From assembly GCA_934271275.1 (NCBI GenBank), contig CAKQRD010000014.1, forward strand, positions 1-43,514: DNA of 43,514 nucleotides. Direction: 5' to 3'. Source of the DNA: an uncultured Clostridia bacterium (GTDB lineage Bacteria; Bacillota; Clostridia; Christensenellales; Borkfalkiaceae). The notes beneath the pieces were generated by a model. The model did no database searches, was not told where the DNA came from, and saw nothing but the letters and a program-made list of their open reading frames with translations. Each line of letters opens with the position of its first letter. Position 1 is the first letter of the stretch. Both the position numbers and the translations under genes were made by a program. Below are positions 18,013-26,700 of this stretch, piece after piece.

Positions 18013-20580
18013 TTATTCCGCGACTATTTTAAACGTTCTTCCTGCGGCGTTTTGCGCGAACACGAAAGTATAGGTCAGTTTTTCGTTTTCGCAAAGAACG
18101 CCGTAACCGTCGTAGCCGAGCGCGGTTGCAAAATTATAAGCAACCCATTCGCCGTTCACTTTTTCGTAAATCTTCGGAACGCCGAGCTTATCGAAGCCCT
18201 GAACTTTGACCGCGTAATTCACGCTTTTATCGTCCGCCGAAACTCCGCCCTTTATCGTAAATTCCGCGGTATTTCCGCTTGCGACGACGGTGGGAATCCA
18301 CGTATCGCCGCCTACCGTACCGACCGCCGCAGTAATCTTTGCCGCGTCGGTCACGCTGTCCTTATAAACGTTTATCACGTTTTGACAGTCGCTTTGACCT
18401 ATCGTGCCGAAGGGAAGAAGAATCAGATCCACTCTTATCGTATCGCCTTTTTTGAACGTAACGGAAGAGTCGAGCGTAAGACTGCCGTAGTTTAAGTCGC
18501 CGAAAACGGGATTAGTTCTGTAATCGTTCAAAAAAGCAAGTCCCGTATCCGATTCTTTGCCGTCCACCGTGATTTTGTAATCCTTTACGATACAACCGAA
18601 GTTGCCCGTTTCGTTCGTGTTCGGCGCACCGGGAACGTTGAGCGCGCTCGGTAAACCGTAATAAGCAAAATACGAACCTTTTTCGTGCAATTTATAAATT
18701 TCGCCGCCCGTCTTGGATTTGGGGTTGGTTATTTCCACGTGTTCGCCGTTCTCGTCGAGATAAGCGGACTTTTCGTACCTGCCCTTTCTCCCGTCGAAGC
18801 CTATTATGCTGAACGCTTCGTTATCTATTTCGGTATCGCGAAGGAAAGTAAACTCTATCGTGTAATACGTTCTCGATTCGTCGTTCTGCGGCATTTCCAC
18901 GTGGCGCATCGTATAAACGTAATTACCGTCGTCCGACAGGTAAGAATAATCGATATCCGCGTAAGTAAGCCCCGAATACGCTATATCGGAACTTTGATAA
19001 TTGCCCATAGAAAGCCCGTAATTATCCGTCGGCGCGTACAGCGTGCCTACCGAATTATACTGCGGATCGCCCGTTTGCTTTTCTACGTCCGCCCACAAGT
19101 CCGCGCTACAACCGCGGAAATCGGGGAGAACCCACGCGTATCCGAAAGAACCGCCCGCAGAAGCCGAATAATACGGCGCGATACAGTTCGTTTCGCTCAC
19201 CCCCGTGGAAAGGTGATAATAGGAAATAAAATACTCTATCGAAGAAAGTTGTTTAAGGTCGAAATTACCCCATTTCTGATACGCGTTGACAACGGTGAAC
19301 TCGTACTCTTTGCCCGCCTTTATCGTAAGCGGCAGAATAGTTTCGCCGTAAATCGCGTCCGAAGGATTGTAAACAGGCTCTTCCTTTTCGTGACCGAAGT
19401 TTTTGCCGACTTGCAGCGGAACGGGAACGAGAGCCTCCGTTTCGTCAACGAGCGCCGCGCCTTCGAGCGGATAGTTAGTCTTTACCGATAAAAAAATCGT
19501 TCTGTCGTCCGTAACGCCCGTAAGCCTTACGTTCTCGAAATACTTTTTCTGCTGCGCTTTGAAATAAGACTCGTTAAAGCCCTGCCCGTCTATACGGAAT
19601 TCGTATGCGCCGGTAGAATGATTATACCCCGAAAAAGCCGCGCCGTCTTTTGCCGTTACCGCAAAGTTCTCGGCGGTAAGCGGATTTTCTTCTTCTTTCG
19701 CCGCTTTTTTCAGCCCGTCGAAAGAGTGCGTTTCGTCGGTATAAAGCCTGTTGGCAAAACTCGCTTCTTCGCCCGCGCTTACTCCTTCGAGAGAAATATA
19801 CTGACGAATTACGTAATACTTCTTGCTCACCGAAACGGATACTTTGGTGGTTTGTCCCGCGGCGATTATGCCGACGACGCCCGCTTCCGCAATATCCATT
19901 CCCAGATAAGAGAGGTTTTCGTAAACGTAATCGCCGTTTTCGAGCGAAGATATAACGTTTCCTCCGTCCGAAAGTTCTAACTTCGCCACGCGGGACTTGT
20001 TAAGTTTAAGTTCAAAACCGAATTCGGTAACGTATCTGCTTCCGCTGCTTGCGATTATGCGGAATTGCTGGTAATTTCTGTCCGAGTAGGTATGATACGC
20101 CTTTTCGAGATAAAGCGGCACCGTTTCGCCAAAACCCATATCCCGCACGAAAGTAGAATAGTAATAATATCCGAGTTTGGTCGTATTGATTCTCGCGTCC
20201 GAAGAAGCGTTGCTTGCGTAACTTTCCTTGCCGTTAAACACTACGTAAGAATCCAGCGTGTTAAAAAGGTATTCCGCGCCGCTTTTAGACAACAACCCGG
20301 AAACGAGTTTTTTGCCCGTCAACGCGTGCGTAAGCTTTACGTTGCGATTTTCCACGACGTAAGCCGTTCTGTCGTTGTTCGTATAGTACGCCTGAACTCC
20401 GTTAGCAAGCCCGTTAGCCGTAAGAACGGTATCGGAAAGCGTCGTCTGCCCCGAAAGGTCTATCACTTTTTCTTCCGTTTTTCCGCCCGGTTCAGGCTTG
20501 GGCGAAGGTTTGTTTTCGCCGCAAGCCGTAAAACCGAAAGCTAACGTAATCGCAAGTAGTATTGCCGCTATTTTTTTCAT
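18013..20580 (-). CDS. Surface lipoprotein of unknown function, 855 aa, paralogue of the giant protein's C-terminal region
   Basis: The signal peptide (MKKIAAILLAITLAFG...) with a TAC lipobox Cys at residue 20 is the same as that of the 120-aa lipoprotein at 23348-23710. A Pro/Lys tether follows, then about 810 residues homologous along their whole length to residues 495-1325 of the giant protein at 1877-5845. Landmarks: LANGLANGVQAYY, KLGYYYYS, NRLYTDETHSFDG, NFGHEKEEPVYN, TGVSETNCIAPYY, WVLPDFRG and HVEMPQNDESRTYYT. The region looks beta-rich with many aromatic and Asp residues, as in glycan-binding or glycan-cleaving proteins. I recognise no known catalytic motif and give no function. It lies between the modular binding proteins and the ABC binding protein, so a role in presenting or cutting substrate before import is plausible. 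Confidence 0.8.
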   Translation of the reverse strand: MKKIAAILLAITLAFGFTACGENKPSPKPEPGGKTEEKVIDLSGQTTLSDTVLTANGLANGVQAYYTNNDRTAYVVENRNVKLTHALTGKKLVSGLLSKSGAEYLFNTLDSYVVFNGKESYASNASSDARINTTKLGYYYYSTFVRDMGFGETVPLYLEKAYHTYSDRNYQQFRIIASSGSRYVTEFGFELKLNKSRVAKLELSDGGNVISSLENGDYVYENLSYLGMDIAEAGVVGIIAAGQTTKVSVSVSKKYYVIRQYISLEGVSAGEEASFANRLYTDETHSFDGLKKAAKEEENPLTAENFAVTAKDGAAFSGYNHSTGAYEFRIDGQGFNESYFKAQQKKYFENVRLTGVTDDRTIFLSVKTNYPLEGAALVDETEALVPVPLQVGKNFGHEKEEPVYNPSDAIYGETILPLTIKAGKEYEFTVVNAYQKWGNFDLKQLSSIEYFISYYHLSTGVSETNCIAPYYSASAGGSFGYAWVLPDFRGCSADLWADVEKQTGDPQYNSVGTLYAPTDNYGLSMGNYQSSDIAYSGLTYADIDYSYLSDDGNYVYTMRHVEMPQNDESRTYYTIEFTFLRDTEIDNEAFSIIGFDGRKGRYEKSAYLDENGEHVEITNPKSKTGGEIYKLHEKGSYFAYYGLPSALNVPGAPNTNETGNFGCIVKDYKITVDGKESDTGLAFLNDYRTNPVFGDLNYGSLTLDSSVTFKKGDTIRVDLILLPFGTIGQSDCQNVINVYKDSVTDAAKITAAVGTVGGDTWIPTVVASGNTAEFTIKGGVSADDKSVNYAVKVQGFDKLGVPKIYEKVNGEWVAYNFATALGYDGYGVLCENEKLTYTFVFAQNAAGRTFKIVAE

Positions 20581-20630
20581 TTATCTCTCCGAATATTTTT
20601 ATTAAACTTTTACCGACTTAACGTATTCGA
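20517..20630. repeat. About 114-bp direct repeat spanning a gene boundary, copy 1
   Basis: It covers the start of the 855-aa lipoprotein gene, the intergenic ribosome site and the last codons of the upstream modular protein. It matches 23647-23759, where it joins a different pair of genes; I see two or three substitutions and one 1-nt gap in the A/T run. Confidence 0.9.
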
Positions 20631-23199
20631 CGGTAAGCGTTTCGCAACCCTCCAGATCTATTCTGAATCCTTTTATCACGCTATACGAAAAATCTTTCGC
20701 CGCGGCGCCGTTTACCGTATAGGCAAGGTTATATCTCATTATAACGTAACCCTCTTCGTCGGGTTCGCTCACAGTCCAACCCTGCGTAGTTACCCCGCGA
20801 TAGAACGTATTTGCCTGACCGTAATTCGTGCTTTCGCCTGCCGCTCCTTCCAAGGTGTACGTTCCGAAAAGGTAAATATCCACTCTCGCTTTAAGAACGT
20901 CCGTCTTTGCCTTTATCTCTATGCAGTTTGTTCCGTTAAGGTCTAAATTAAGTCCTTTCTGGTGAATATACGTTGTTTTACCCGTCAGGGTAACCGTTCC
21001 GTCTTCGTTAAGCGTTTTGCCCGTTACGGTTCCGCCCGCGAACTTGCTTATCATCGCGCCGTTAAAATAAAGGTAATCGGAAGTTTTGATATAAAGTTTC
21101 GTATCCTCGGTTATCGCGGTGTTTGCAATATCGAAAGCGTCGGTTAATGCCGCGTCCGTATAATATCCTACGATTTGTCTGCCCGTAGAAACGACTTCGT
21201 CCGCAACCTTCGGGGCGTAAGCGCCTTCTTTAACCGTTTCGGTCTGTTTTACCGTACTGCCGAGATAATACGTTACCGTACAGTCTTTAGCGGGTGTTTC
21301 TATCGTAAACGATTTTGCATACGCTATGGTTGCGCTGCCCGTGGTCGCTCCGCTCGTAATTCCGCCTATCTGGAATCGGAACGCCTCTACCTCGTTGTAG
21401 TAGAAATCGAGTGCGGAGGTGCTGTTATTTGCATAAGCAAGATTATATCTTATTATAACGTATCCGTCTTTATCGGGCTCGCCGACGGTCGCGCCGAAAG
21501 TTGCATCTCCGCGATAACGATTTTGTGCGTTTGAAGTGCCGGCAACTCCGTCCTTAACGTAAGAACCTCTTATCTGTATATCGAATCTGCTGATATTTTC
21601 TAATTTTACCTTGACTTCTATGCCGTTCGCGCCGTTAAGTTTGATTTTTTGGCTGACGAGACTAAGAAGCGAATCCGCTGTTCCTGTCATCGTCACGGTA
21701 CCGTCTTCGTTAAGAGTTTTTGTCGAACCTGCGGGTGTAAAACCGTTTATCGCTTCTCCCTCGAAGAAAACGCCGTTTACCGATTTGACGTGAGCGATTT
21801 CCAAAGAATACTCGTCGCTGCCCGCGAAATCTATCCTTATGCCTTTTATCGTTTTATAGACTATGTTTTTCGCTCCTTCGCCGTTTACGGTATACGCGAG
21901 ATTATATCTTAACAAACGATATCCTTCCGCGTCTTCCGAGCTTTCGAGATACCCTTGCGTGGTTAACCCGCGATAACGAGTGCCGGGGGCGGTGCTTTCT
22001 TTTTCTACCCCGTCTTCCGTATAAGTACCGAAAACGTAGATATCTACCCTCGGAGTTCCGGTCTTTTTCGCTCTGATTTCTATCGTGTTCCCTACTACGG
22101 GAGCGTTCAGCAGCAATTCTCTCGCGATGTACGCGCCGTTACTGCCGCTCATGGTTAAAGTGCCGCTCTCGTTCAAAGTCTTAGTCGCTCCCCCTGCGGT
22201 ATAAAAACTGCTTAAAACCTTTCCGTTAAAGTAGAGATAGTCCGAAAGTTTTGCGTATAAAACCTTATCTTCGGTTACGGGCGTATTAAAGTCGTATTCC
22301 GTGCCAGCCGCAAAGTCCGCGGTGGTATAATAACCTTCCACGCGCTGTCCCGCAACCATTTTTTCGTCCGCAGGTCTCGTCGCCGTGCCGTTCAGCGCAA
22401 CGCCTTCTGCGAATTTAAGATTCTCGCCGACGTAATAAGAAACGAAACCGACGGTTTTAAGCCCCGCGGGAAGGGTTTTTCCGCTCGCAAGCGCGGTAGC
22501 AACAGAAGTATCTACAGAAGAAGAAACCTCTACGACTCTTTCGCCGAAATCGTAACCCGCGTTTATCTTTTCGATAAGTTGATTATAACGCTCGAGAGTT
22601 TTTATCCTTATGGGAAAACTTTCCGTGCCAAGCCAGTCGTACGCGGCGTTGCCGAGTAGTCTTGCCGTATAATCTATATCGGGATAAAGCAACGCTCTTG
22701 TCGCTATATCGTAAATATTCCCGTAAACCTCCGCGTTCGGCGCGGCGTATTTTTCCACCTTACCGCCGTTTAATATAAACGCCGCGGCGGTATAATCTAT
22801 ACTGCGGTTCACTTCGTTAATTTTGGTAACGCAACCGTTGGCGTACCAGTATTCCCCTACCTGATAAATCGTAGACTTACCTATACCAAGCTGCAAAAGA
22901 TTTTTGCCGTACCACTCGGTATAACTATCCATAAGCTGTTTAGGTCCGATGGCAAAACCTAAAACCACGTTTTCGTTTTCCGTAACGTAGTTTTTAACGT
23001 TTTCGTCCATTTTGACCACGAAACGAAGCCCGTCCGTCTCGTTAAGTTTAAGCGATACTCCGCTGCTTTCTATCTCGAAAGTTCCTGCGGGAACTTCTGC
23101 GTTCGCGCGGAATATGCCGAACGATAAAGCCGCCGCGGATATAAATAAGAACGCGCTTATTATCACCAACGTTTTAATTATGATATTTCTCAATTTCAT
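20602..23199 (-). CDS. Secreted modular carbohydrate-binding-like protein, 865 aa
   Basis: An N-terminal signal helix (about 8-30, ending at FRANA) has no lipobox. Residues about 35-215 are a clostridial surface domain starting EIESSGVSLKL and including GLRFVVKMDENV. Then come linkers of InlB-like type (VSYYVGENLKF...GYYTTADF; VTYYLGSTVKQ...GYYTDAAL) and three copies of a 150-170-aa beta module at about 325-480, 482-635 and 693-865. The modules share 'LYFNGxM', 'KTLNEDGTVTLTG', 'NCIEIKAK', 'RVDIYLFGTYT', 'YRGxTTQGW' and 'IKGFRIDLEG', and end in EYVKSVKV. The layout suggests multivalent glycan binding on the cell surface (inference). Ribosome site AAGGAG is 8 nt from ATG. Part of module 3 and its linker are nearly identical in DNA to the next protein upstream, which indicates exchange between the two genes. 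Confidence 0.82.
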   Translation of the reverse strand: MKLRNIIIKTLVIISAFLFISAAALSFGIFRANAEVPAGTFEIESSGVSLKLNETDGLRFVVKMDENVKNYVTENENVVLGFAIGPKQLMDSYTEWYGKNLLQLGIGKSTIYQVGEYWYANGCVTKINEVNRSIDYTAAAFILNGGKVEKYAAPNAEVYGNIYDIATRALLYPDIDYTARLLGNAAYDWLGTESFPIRIKTLERYNQLIEKINAGYDFGERVVEVSSSVDTSVATALASGKTLPAGLKTVGFVSYYVGENLKFAEGVALNGTATRPADEKMVAGQRVEGYYTTADFAAGTEYDFNTPVTEDKVLYAKLSDYLYFNGKVLSSFYTAGGATKTLNESGTLTMSGSNGAYIARELLLNAPVVGNTIEIRAKKTGTPRVDIYVFGTYTEDGVEKESTAPGTRYRGLTTQGYLESSEDAEGYRLLRYNLAYTVNGEGAKNIVYKTIKGIRIDFAGSDEYSLEIAHVKSVNGVFFEGEAINGFTPAGSTKTLNEDGTVTMTGTADSLLSLVSQKIKLNGANGIEVKVKLENISRFDIQIRGSYVKDGVAGTSNAQNRYRGDATFGATVGEPDKDGYVIIRYNLAYANNSTSALDFYYNEVEAFRFQIGGITSGATTGSATIAYAKSFTIETPAKDCTVTYYLGSTVKQTETVKEGAYAPKVADEVVSTGRQIVGYYTDAALTDAFDIANTAITEDTKLYIKTSDYLYFNGAMISKFAGGTVTGKTLNEDGTVTLTGKTTYIHQKGLNLDLNGTNCIEIKAKTDVLKARVDIYLFGTYTLEGAAGESTNYGQANTFYRGVTTQGWTVSEPDEEGYVIMRYNLAYTVNGAAAKDFSYSVIKGFRIDLEGCETLTVEYVKSVKV
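21056..21173. repeat. About 118-bp near-identical segment shared with 24194-24311
   Basis: Within two otherwise diverged reading frames, this stretch (start of a binding module and end of the linker before it) is identical apart from one base seen by eye. This looks like recent recombination or gene conversion between the 865-aa and 1191-aa protein genes. Confidence 0.9.
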
Positions 23200-23221
23200 C
23201 GTCTTTTCTCCTTGTATTCCG

Positions 23222-23337
23222 TTAAAAGAATATGCCCCAGTTCTTGTCGTCCATGTCGTTATCCTGTTTGCTTGCGCCGATAACGTCCATCTTTACTTCG
23301 AGAGGTATAATCTCGCTGCCTTTTGATAAACTTTCAT
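23222..23337 (-). pseudogene. Frameshifted micro-ORF related to the 42-aa peptide
   Basis: A strong AGGAGG sits 7 nt before an ATG at 23337-23335 that opens MKVYQKAA and stops after 14 codons. A +1-type shift near codon 7 would continue as SEIIPLEVKMDVIGASK, DNDMDDKNWGIFF, ending in TAA at 23224-23222. The joined product (about 38 aa) matches the 42-aa peptide at 1736-1864 in MKxYxK, II, DV(L/I)xAS and DN. This suggests a recently broken copy or a sequencing error. Programmed frameshifting is possible, but no slippery heptamer is obvious. It lies between the 120-aa lipoprotein and the 865-aa protein. Confidence 0.55.
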
Positions 23338-23347
23338 TTTATTCCTC

Positions 23348-23710
23348 CTATTTTTCAGGCTTAAAGCCTATCGTGAAATCTTCTTTTATTTTCCACTTCG
23401 CTTTAAGCTCTAAATTTTCGTTTACCGCGTCCGTATCGAAACGCCATTCTTTTTCGCCGTTATACCACCCGATAAATTCGTATTGCCGTGAAAGAGTGGT
23501 TTTTGCAGGCGGTTCCGGTTCGGAAAGCTTTTCTCCTTTTTTAACGGTCACGCTTTTCACCTCCGTTCCCCCGTCCGAATCGAACGTCACCGTACAGGTT
23601 ATTTCCGATTCCGGTTTGTTGCCGTCATCTTTCTCTTTTTCCCCCGCGCCGCAAGCCGTAAAACCGAAGGCTAACGTAATCGCAAGTAGTATTGCCGCTA
23701 TTTTTTTCAT
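23348..23710 (-). CDS. Small InlB-repeat lipoprotein, 120 aa
   Basis: The signal peptide and lipobox (FTACG, Cys20) are the same as in the 855-aa lipoprotein. They are followed by a short charged tether and one complete InlB/Listeria-Bacteroides repeat: CTVTFDSDGGTEVKSV, YEFIGWYNG, LELKAKWKI. Nothing follows the single repeat except FTIGFKPEK and a stop. Its 5' end lies in the 114-bp duplicated segment, so it may be the remnant of a second, longer lipoprotein whose body was lost, or a bona fide small surface-anchored module. The ribosome site GGAGAGAT is part of the duplicated segment. Confidence 0.72.
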   Translation of the reverse strand: MKKIAAILLAITLAFGFTACGAGEKEKDDGNKPESEITCTVTFDSDGGTEVKSVTVKKGEKLSEPEPPAKTTLSRQYEFIGWYNGEKEWRFDTDAVNENLELKAKWKIKEDFTIGFKPEK

Positions 23711-23759
23711 CTATCTCTCCGAATTTTTTATTAAACTTTTACCGACTTAACGTATTCGA
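23647..23759. repeat. About 113-bp direct repeat spanning a gene boundary, copy 2
   Basis: Second copy of 20517-20630. Here it joins the end of the 1191-aa protein gene to the start of the 120-aa lipoprotein gene. Confidence 0.9.
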
Positions 23760-26700
23760 TAACCAAATTGTTTTCCTCGTTGCCGCCGTTAATGCCGATT
23801 CTGAAGCCTTTTATCGTCTTATATTCTATTTTGCCCGTCGCATTAAGAGGAGCTGACAGACGGAACGTATACGTTCTGTATCCGTTTGCGTCCGCTTCTC
23901 CTATAACACAACCGTCTTCCGTTCTTGCGCGATAACGAGTGTTTGGCTGACCGTAATCCGTGCTTTCCGCGATAGCTCCGTCCGAAGTATATTCGCCGAA
24001 AATATAAAAATCAAAGAAGCCGCCGAGTTTTATATCGGATTTTACCTTTATTTCTATGCAATTCCCGCCGTTAAGGTCAAGATTAAGTCCCTTTTTATAT
24101 ATAAATGCGCCGTTGTTGCCTTTAAGGGTAAGAGTGCCGTCTTCGTTAAGCGTTTTCGTCGCGCCTGCCGCCGCGTTAAAGCCGTCGAGCATTGCGCCGT
24201 TAAAATAAAGGTAATCGGAAGTTTTGATATAAAGTTTCGTATCCTCGGTTATCGCGGTGTTTGCAATATCGAAAGCGTTGGTTAATGCCGCGTCCGTATA
24301 ATATCCTACGACCTCTCTTCCGAACATAACGTTGCCGTCCGAAATAGCTTTTGCATACTCGCCGGCAGCCAAGCCCTCCGCCTTTATAAGCTCCGTACCG
24401 TAATAATATTCCAGCGAAACTAATTTAAGCGACTTAACGTATTCGATAACCAAATTGTTTTCCTCGTTGCCGCCGTTCAAGCCGATTCTGAAGCCTTTTA
24501 TCGTCTTATATTCTATTTTGCCCGTCGCTCCGATCGGATCGGACAGACGGAACGTGTACGTTCTGTATCCGTTTGCGTCCGTTTCTCCGATAACGCACCC
24601 GTCCTCCGTTCTTGCGCGATAACGAGTGTTTGGCTGACCGAAGTCTGTGCTTTCCGCGGAAACTCCGTCCGAAGTATATTCGCCGAAAATATAAAAATCA
24701 AAGAATCCGCCGAGTTTTATATCGGATTTCGCTTTTATTGTTATATAATTGCCGCCGTTAAGGTCAAGATTAAATTCCTTTTTATATATAAACGCGCCGT
24801 TGTTACCTTTAAGGGTAAGAGTGCCGTCTTCGTTAAGCGTTTTCGTCGCGCCTGCCGCCGCATTAAAGCCGTCGAGCATTGCGCCGTTAAAGTACATATA
24901 GTCGGAAATTTTAACGTATACGCTCGTGTTCGCCGTTACGGAAGCGTTGAAATCGAACTCTTCGGTCAACGCTTCGTCCGCAAAAAAGCCCAAAAGCTCT
25001 CTTCCGTAAAATGAAAGCTTTTCTTCGGGAACGCCGTTAGGCAAATCTCCGTCGGAAACCGATTCGCTGTAAATAAGCGTTTCGCCCGCGTAGTAATTTA
25101 CCGTAAACGCATCCGAAAGTCTGACGTATACTTTTGTATCCGCCGTTATCGCCGAGTTCAAATCGAATCTCTCGCTGAACGCCGCGTCTTTATAATACCC
25201 TAAAACCTTCCTTCCGCCTTCCTCGAATTTATCGTCGGTAACTTCCGTAATTTTTCCGCCTTCGGTCACCTTTTCGGTGTACTTTATCTCCGTACCTACG
25301 TAGAAATTAACGGTATAAACGGGATATACTTTGTCGGAAAGCTTAACGTAAACGTTCGTGTCCGCGGTTATCGCCGCGTTGAAATCGAACGCTTCCGTAA
25401 ACGTCGAGTCCTTATAATATCCCGCAACCGTTCTGCCGTCAATCACGAACGTATCGTCCGAAACGCGAGAAGGCTTGCTTCCTTCCGCTACCGATTCCGT
25501 ATGTTTAAGCTCTGTACCCACATAATAATTTACCGCGTATTTTTTCGGTTCGGGAACTTCCGAGCCGGCTGTCGATTTAACGTATTCGATAACAAGCTCT
25601 TTGTCCGCGCCTTCCGCGATATCTATTCTGAAACCTTTGATAACGTTGTATTTAACGCCTTGCGCGGATTCGCCGTTTTTGGTATACGCAAGGTCGAATT
25701 TCATTATAACGTAACCTTCCGCGTCGGGTTCGCTCACCGTCCAGCCCTGCGTGGCAAGACCGCGATACAAGGTGTTTTCCTGACCGTAATCGGTGCTTTC
25801 TCTCCCCGCACCGTCCAGAGTATACGTCCCGAAAAGATAAAGGTATACCTTAAAATCAACGGCTTTCACTTTCATCTCGATGCAATTTCCGTCGTTAATG
25901 TCTATTGCAAGTCCTTTTCTGTGAATAAACGAGCCGTTATTTCCTTTAAGAGAAAGCGTTCCGTCGTCGTTTAAGGTTTTCGTAGCCCCGCTCATCGGCG
26001 TAAATCCGTCGAGCATTGCGCCGTTAAAGTACATATAATCGGAAGTTTTGGCATATAGCACGGTCGCTTCCGTTATAGGGGTATTAAAGTCGAACTCGCT
26101 CGTAAAAGCCTCGTCCGTATAATATCCTACGATTTGTCTGCCGAGAACGAGTTCTTCGTCCGCGGGTTTTTGGGCTTTTTCGCCGTTTGCCACGCCTATC
26201 GTGCTTTTAAGTTCGCCATCTACGTAAAATTCCACGGGATTGCCGAGAAGTTCGGGTTTTTTCTGACCTTGAACGCTCTTTACGATAAATTTCGCGGGGA
26301 AGCTTCCGCCCGAAATATCAAGACGGATTCCGTTAAGTACCGCAACGTCGGTAAGCTGACCTATTTTTCCGTCCGCATACCCCCTCGGTTTAGTCAAATC
26401 GTACACGGCGTGAGTCCAGCCATCCTCGTCTGTGGTTATTTCCGTGAAAAACGACTTCGCCCCTATGCTTTTCGTTACTTCGTTAAAATCGGAAAATCCC
26501 GCGACGGGTTTTCCCTCGCCGTCGGAAGCATACCAGTATATATCCGCGCGGTCGCCGCCTTCGAGCTTATATATTATTTCTAAAAGTTCTCTGCCGTTAA
26601 GCGCAAGATTCAGACCTTTCTGATAAATAAAACTGTCCTTGGTTTCGTAAGTTATTTCTACCGTCGAGCCGTCCGCCGCTAACTTGCAGGAAGCGTTGTT

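Noticed and set aside
23744..24891. Tandem repeats as a CRISPR-like array
   Set aside because: The repeats are long, coding and in frame; there is no short repeat-spacer structure anywhere in the window.
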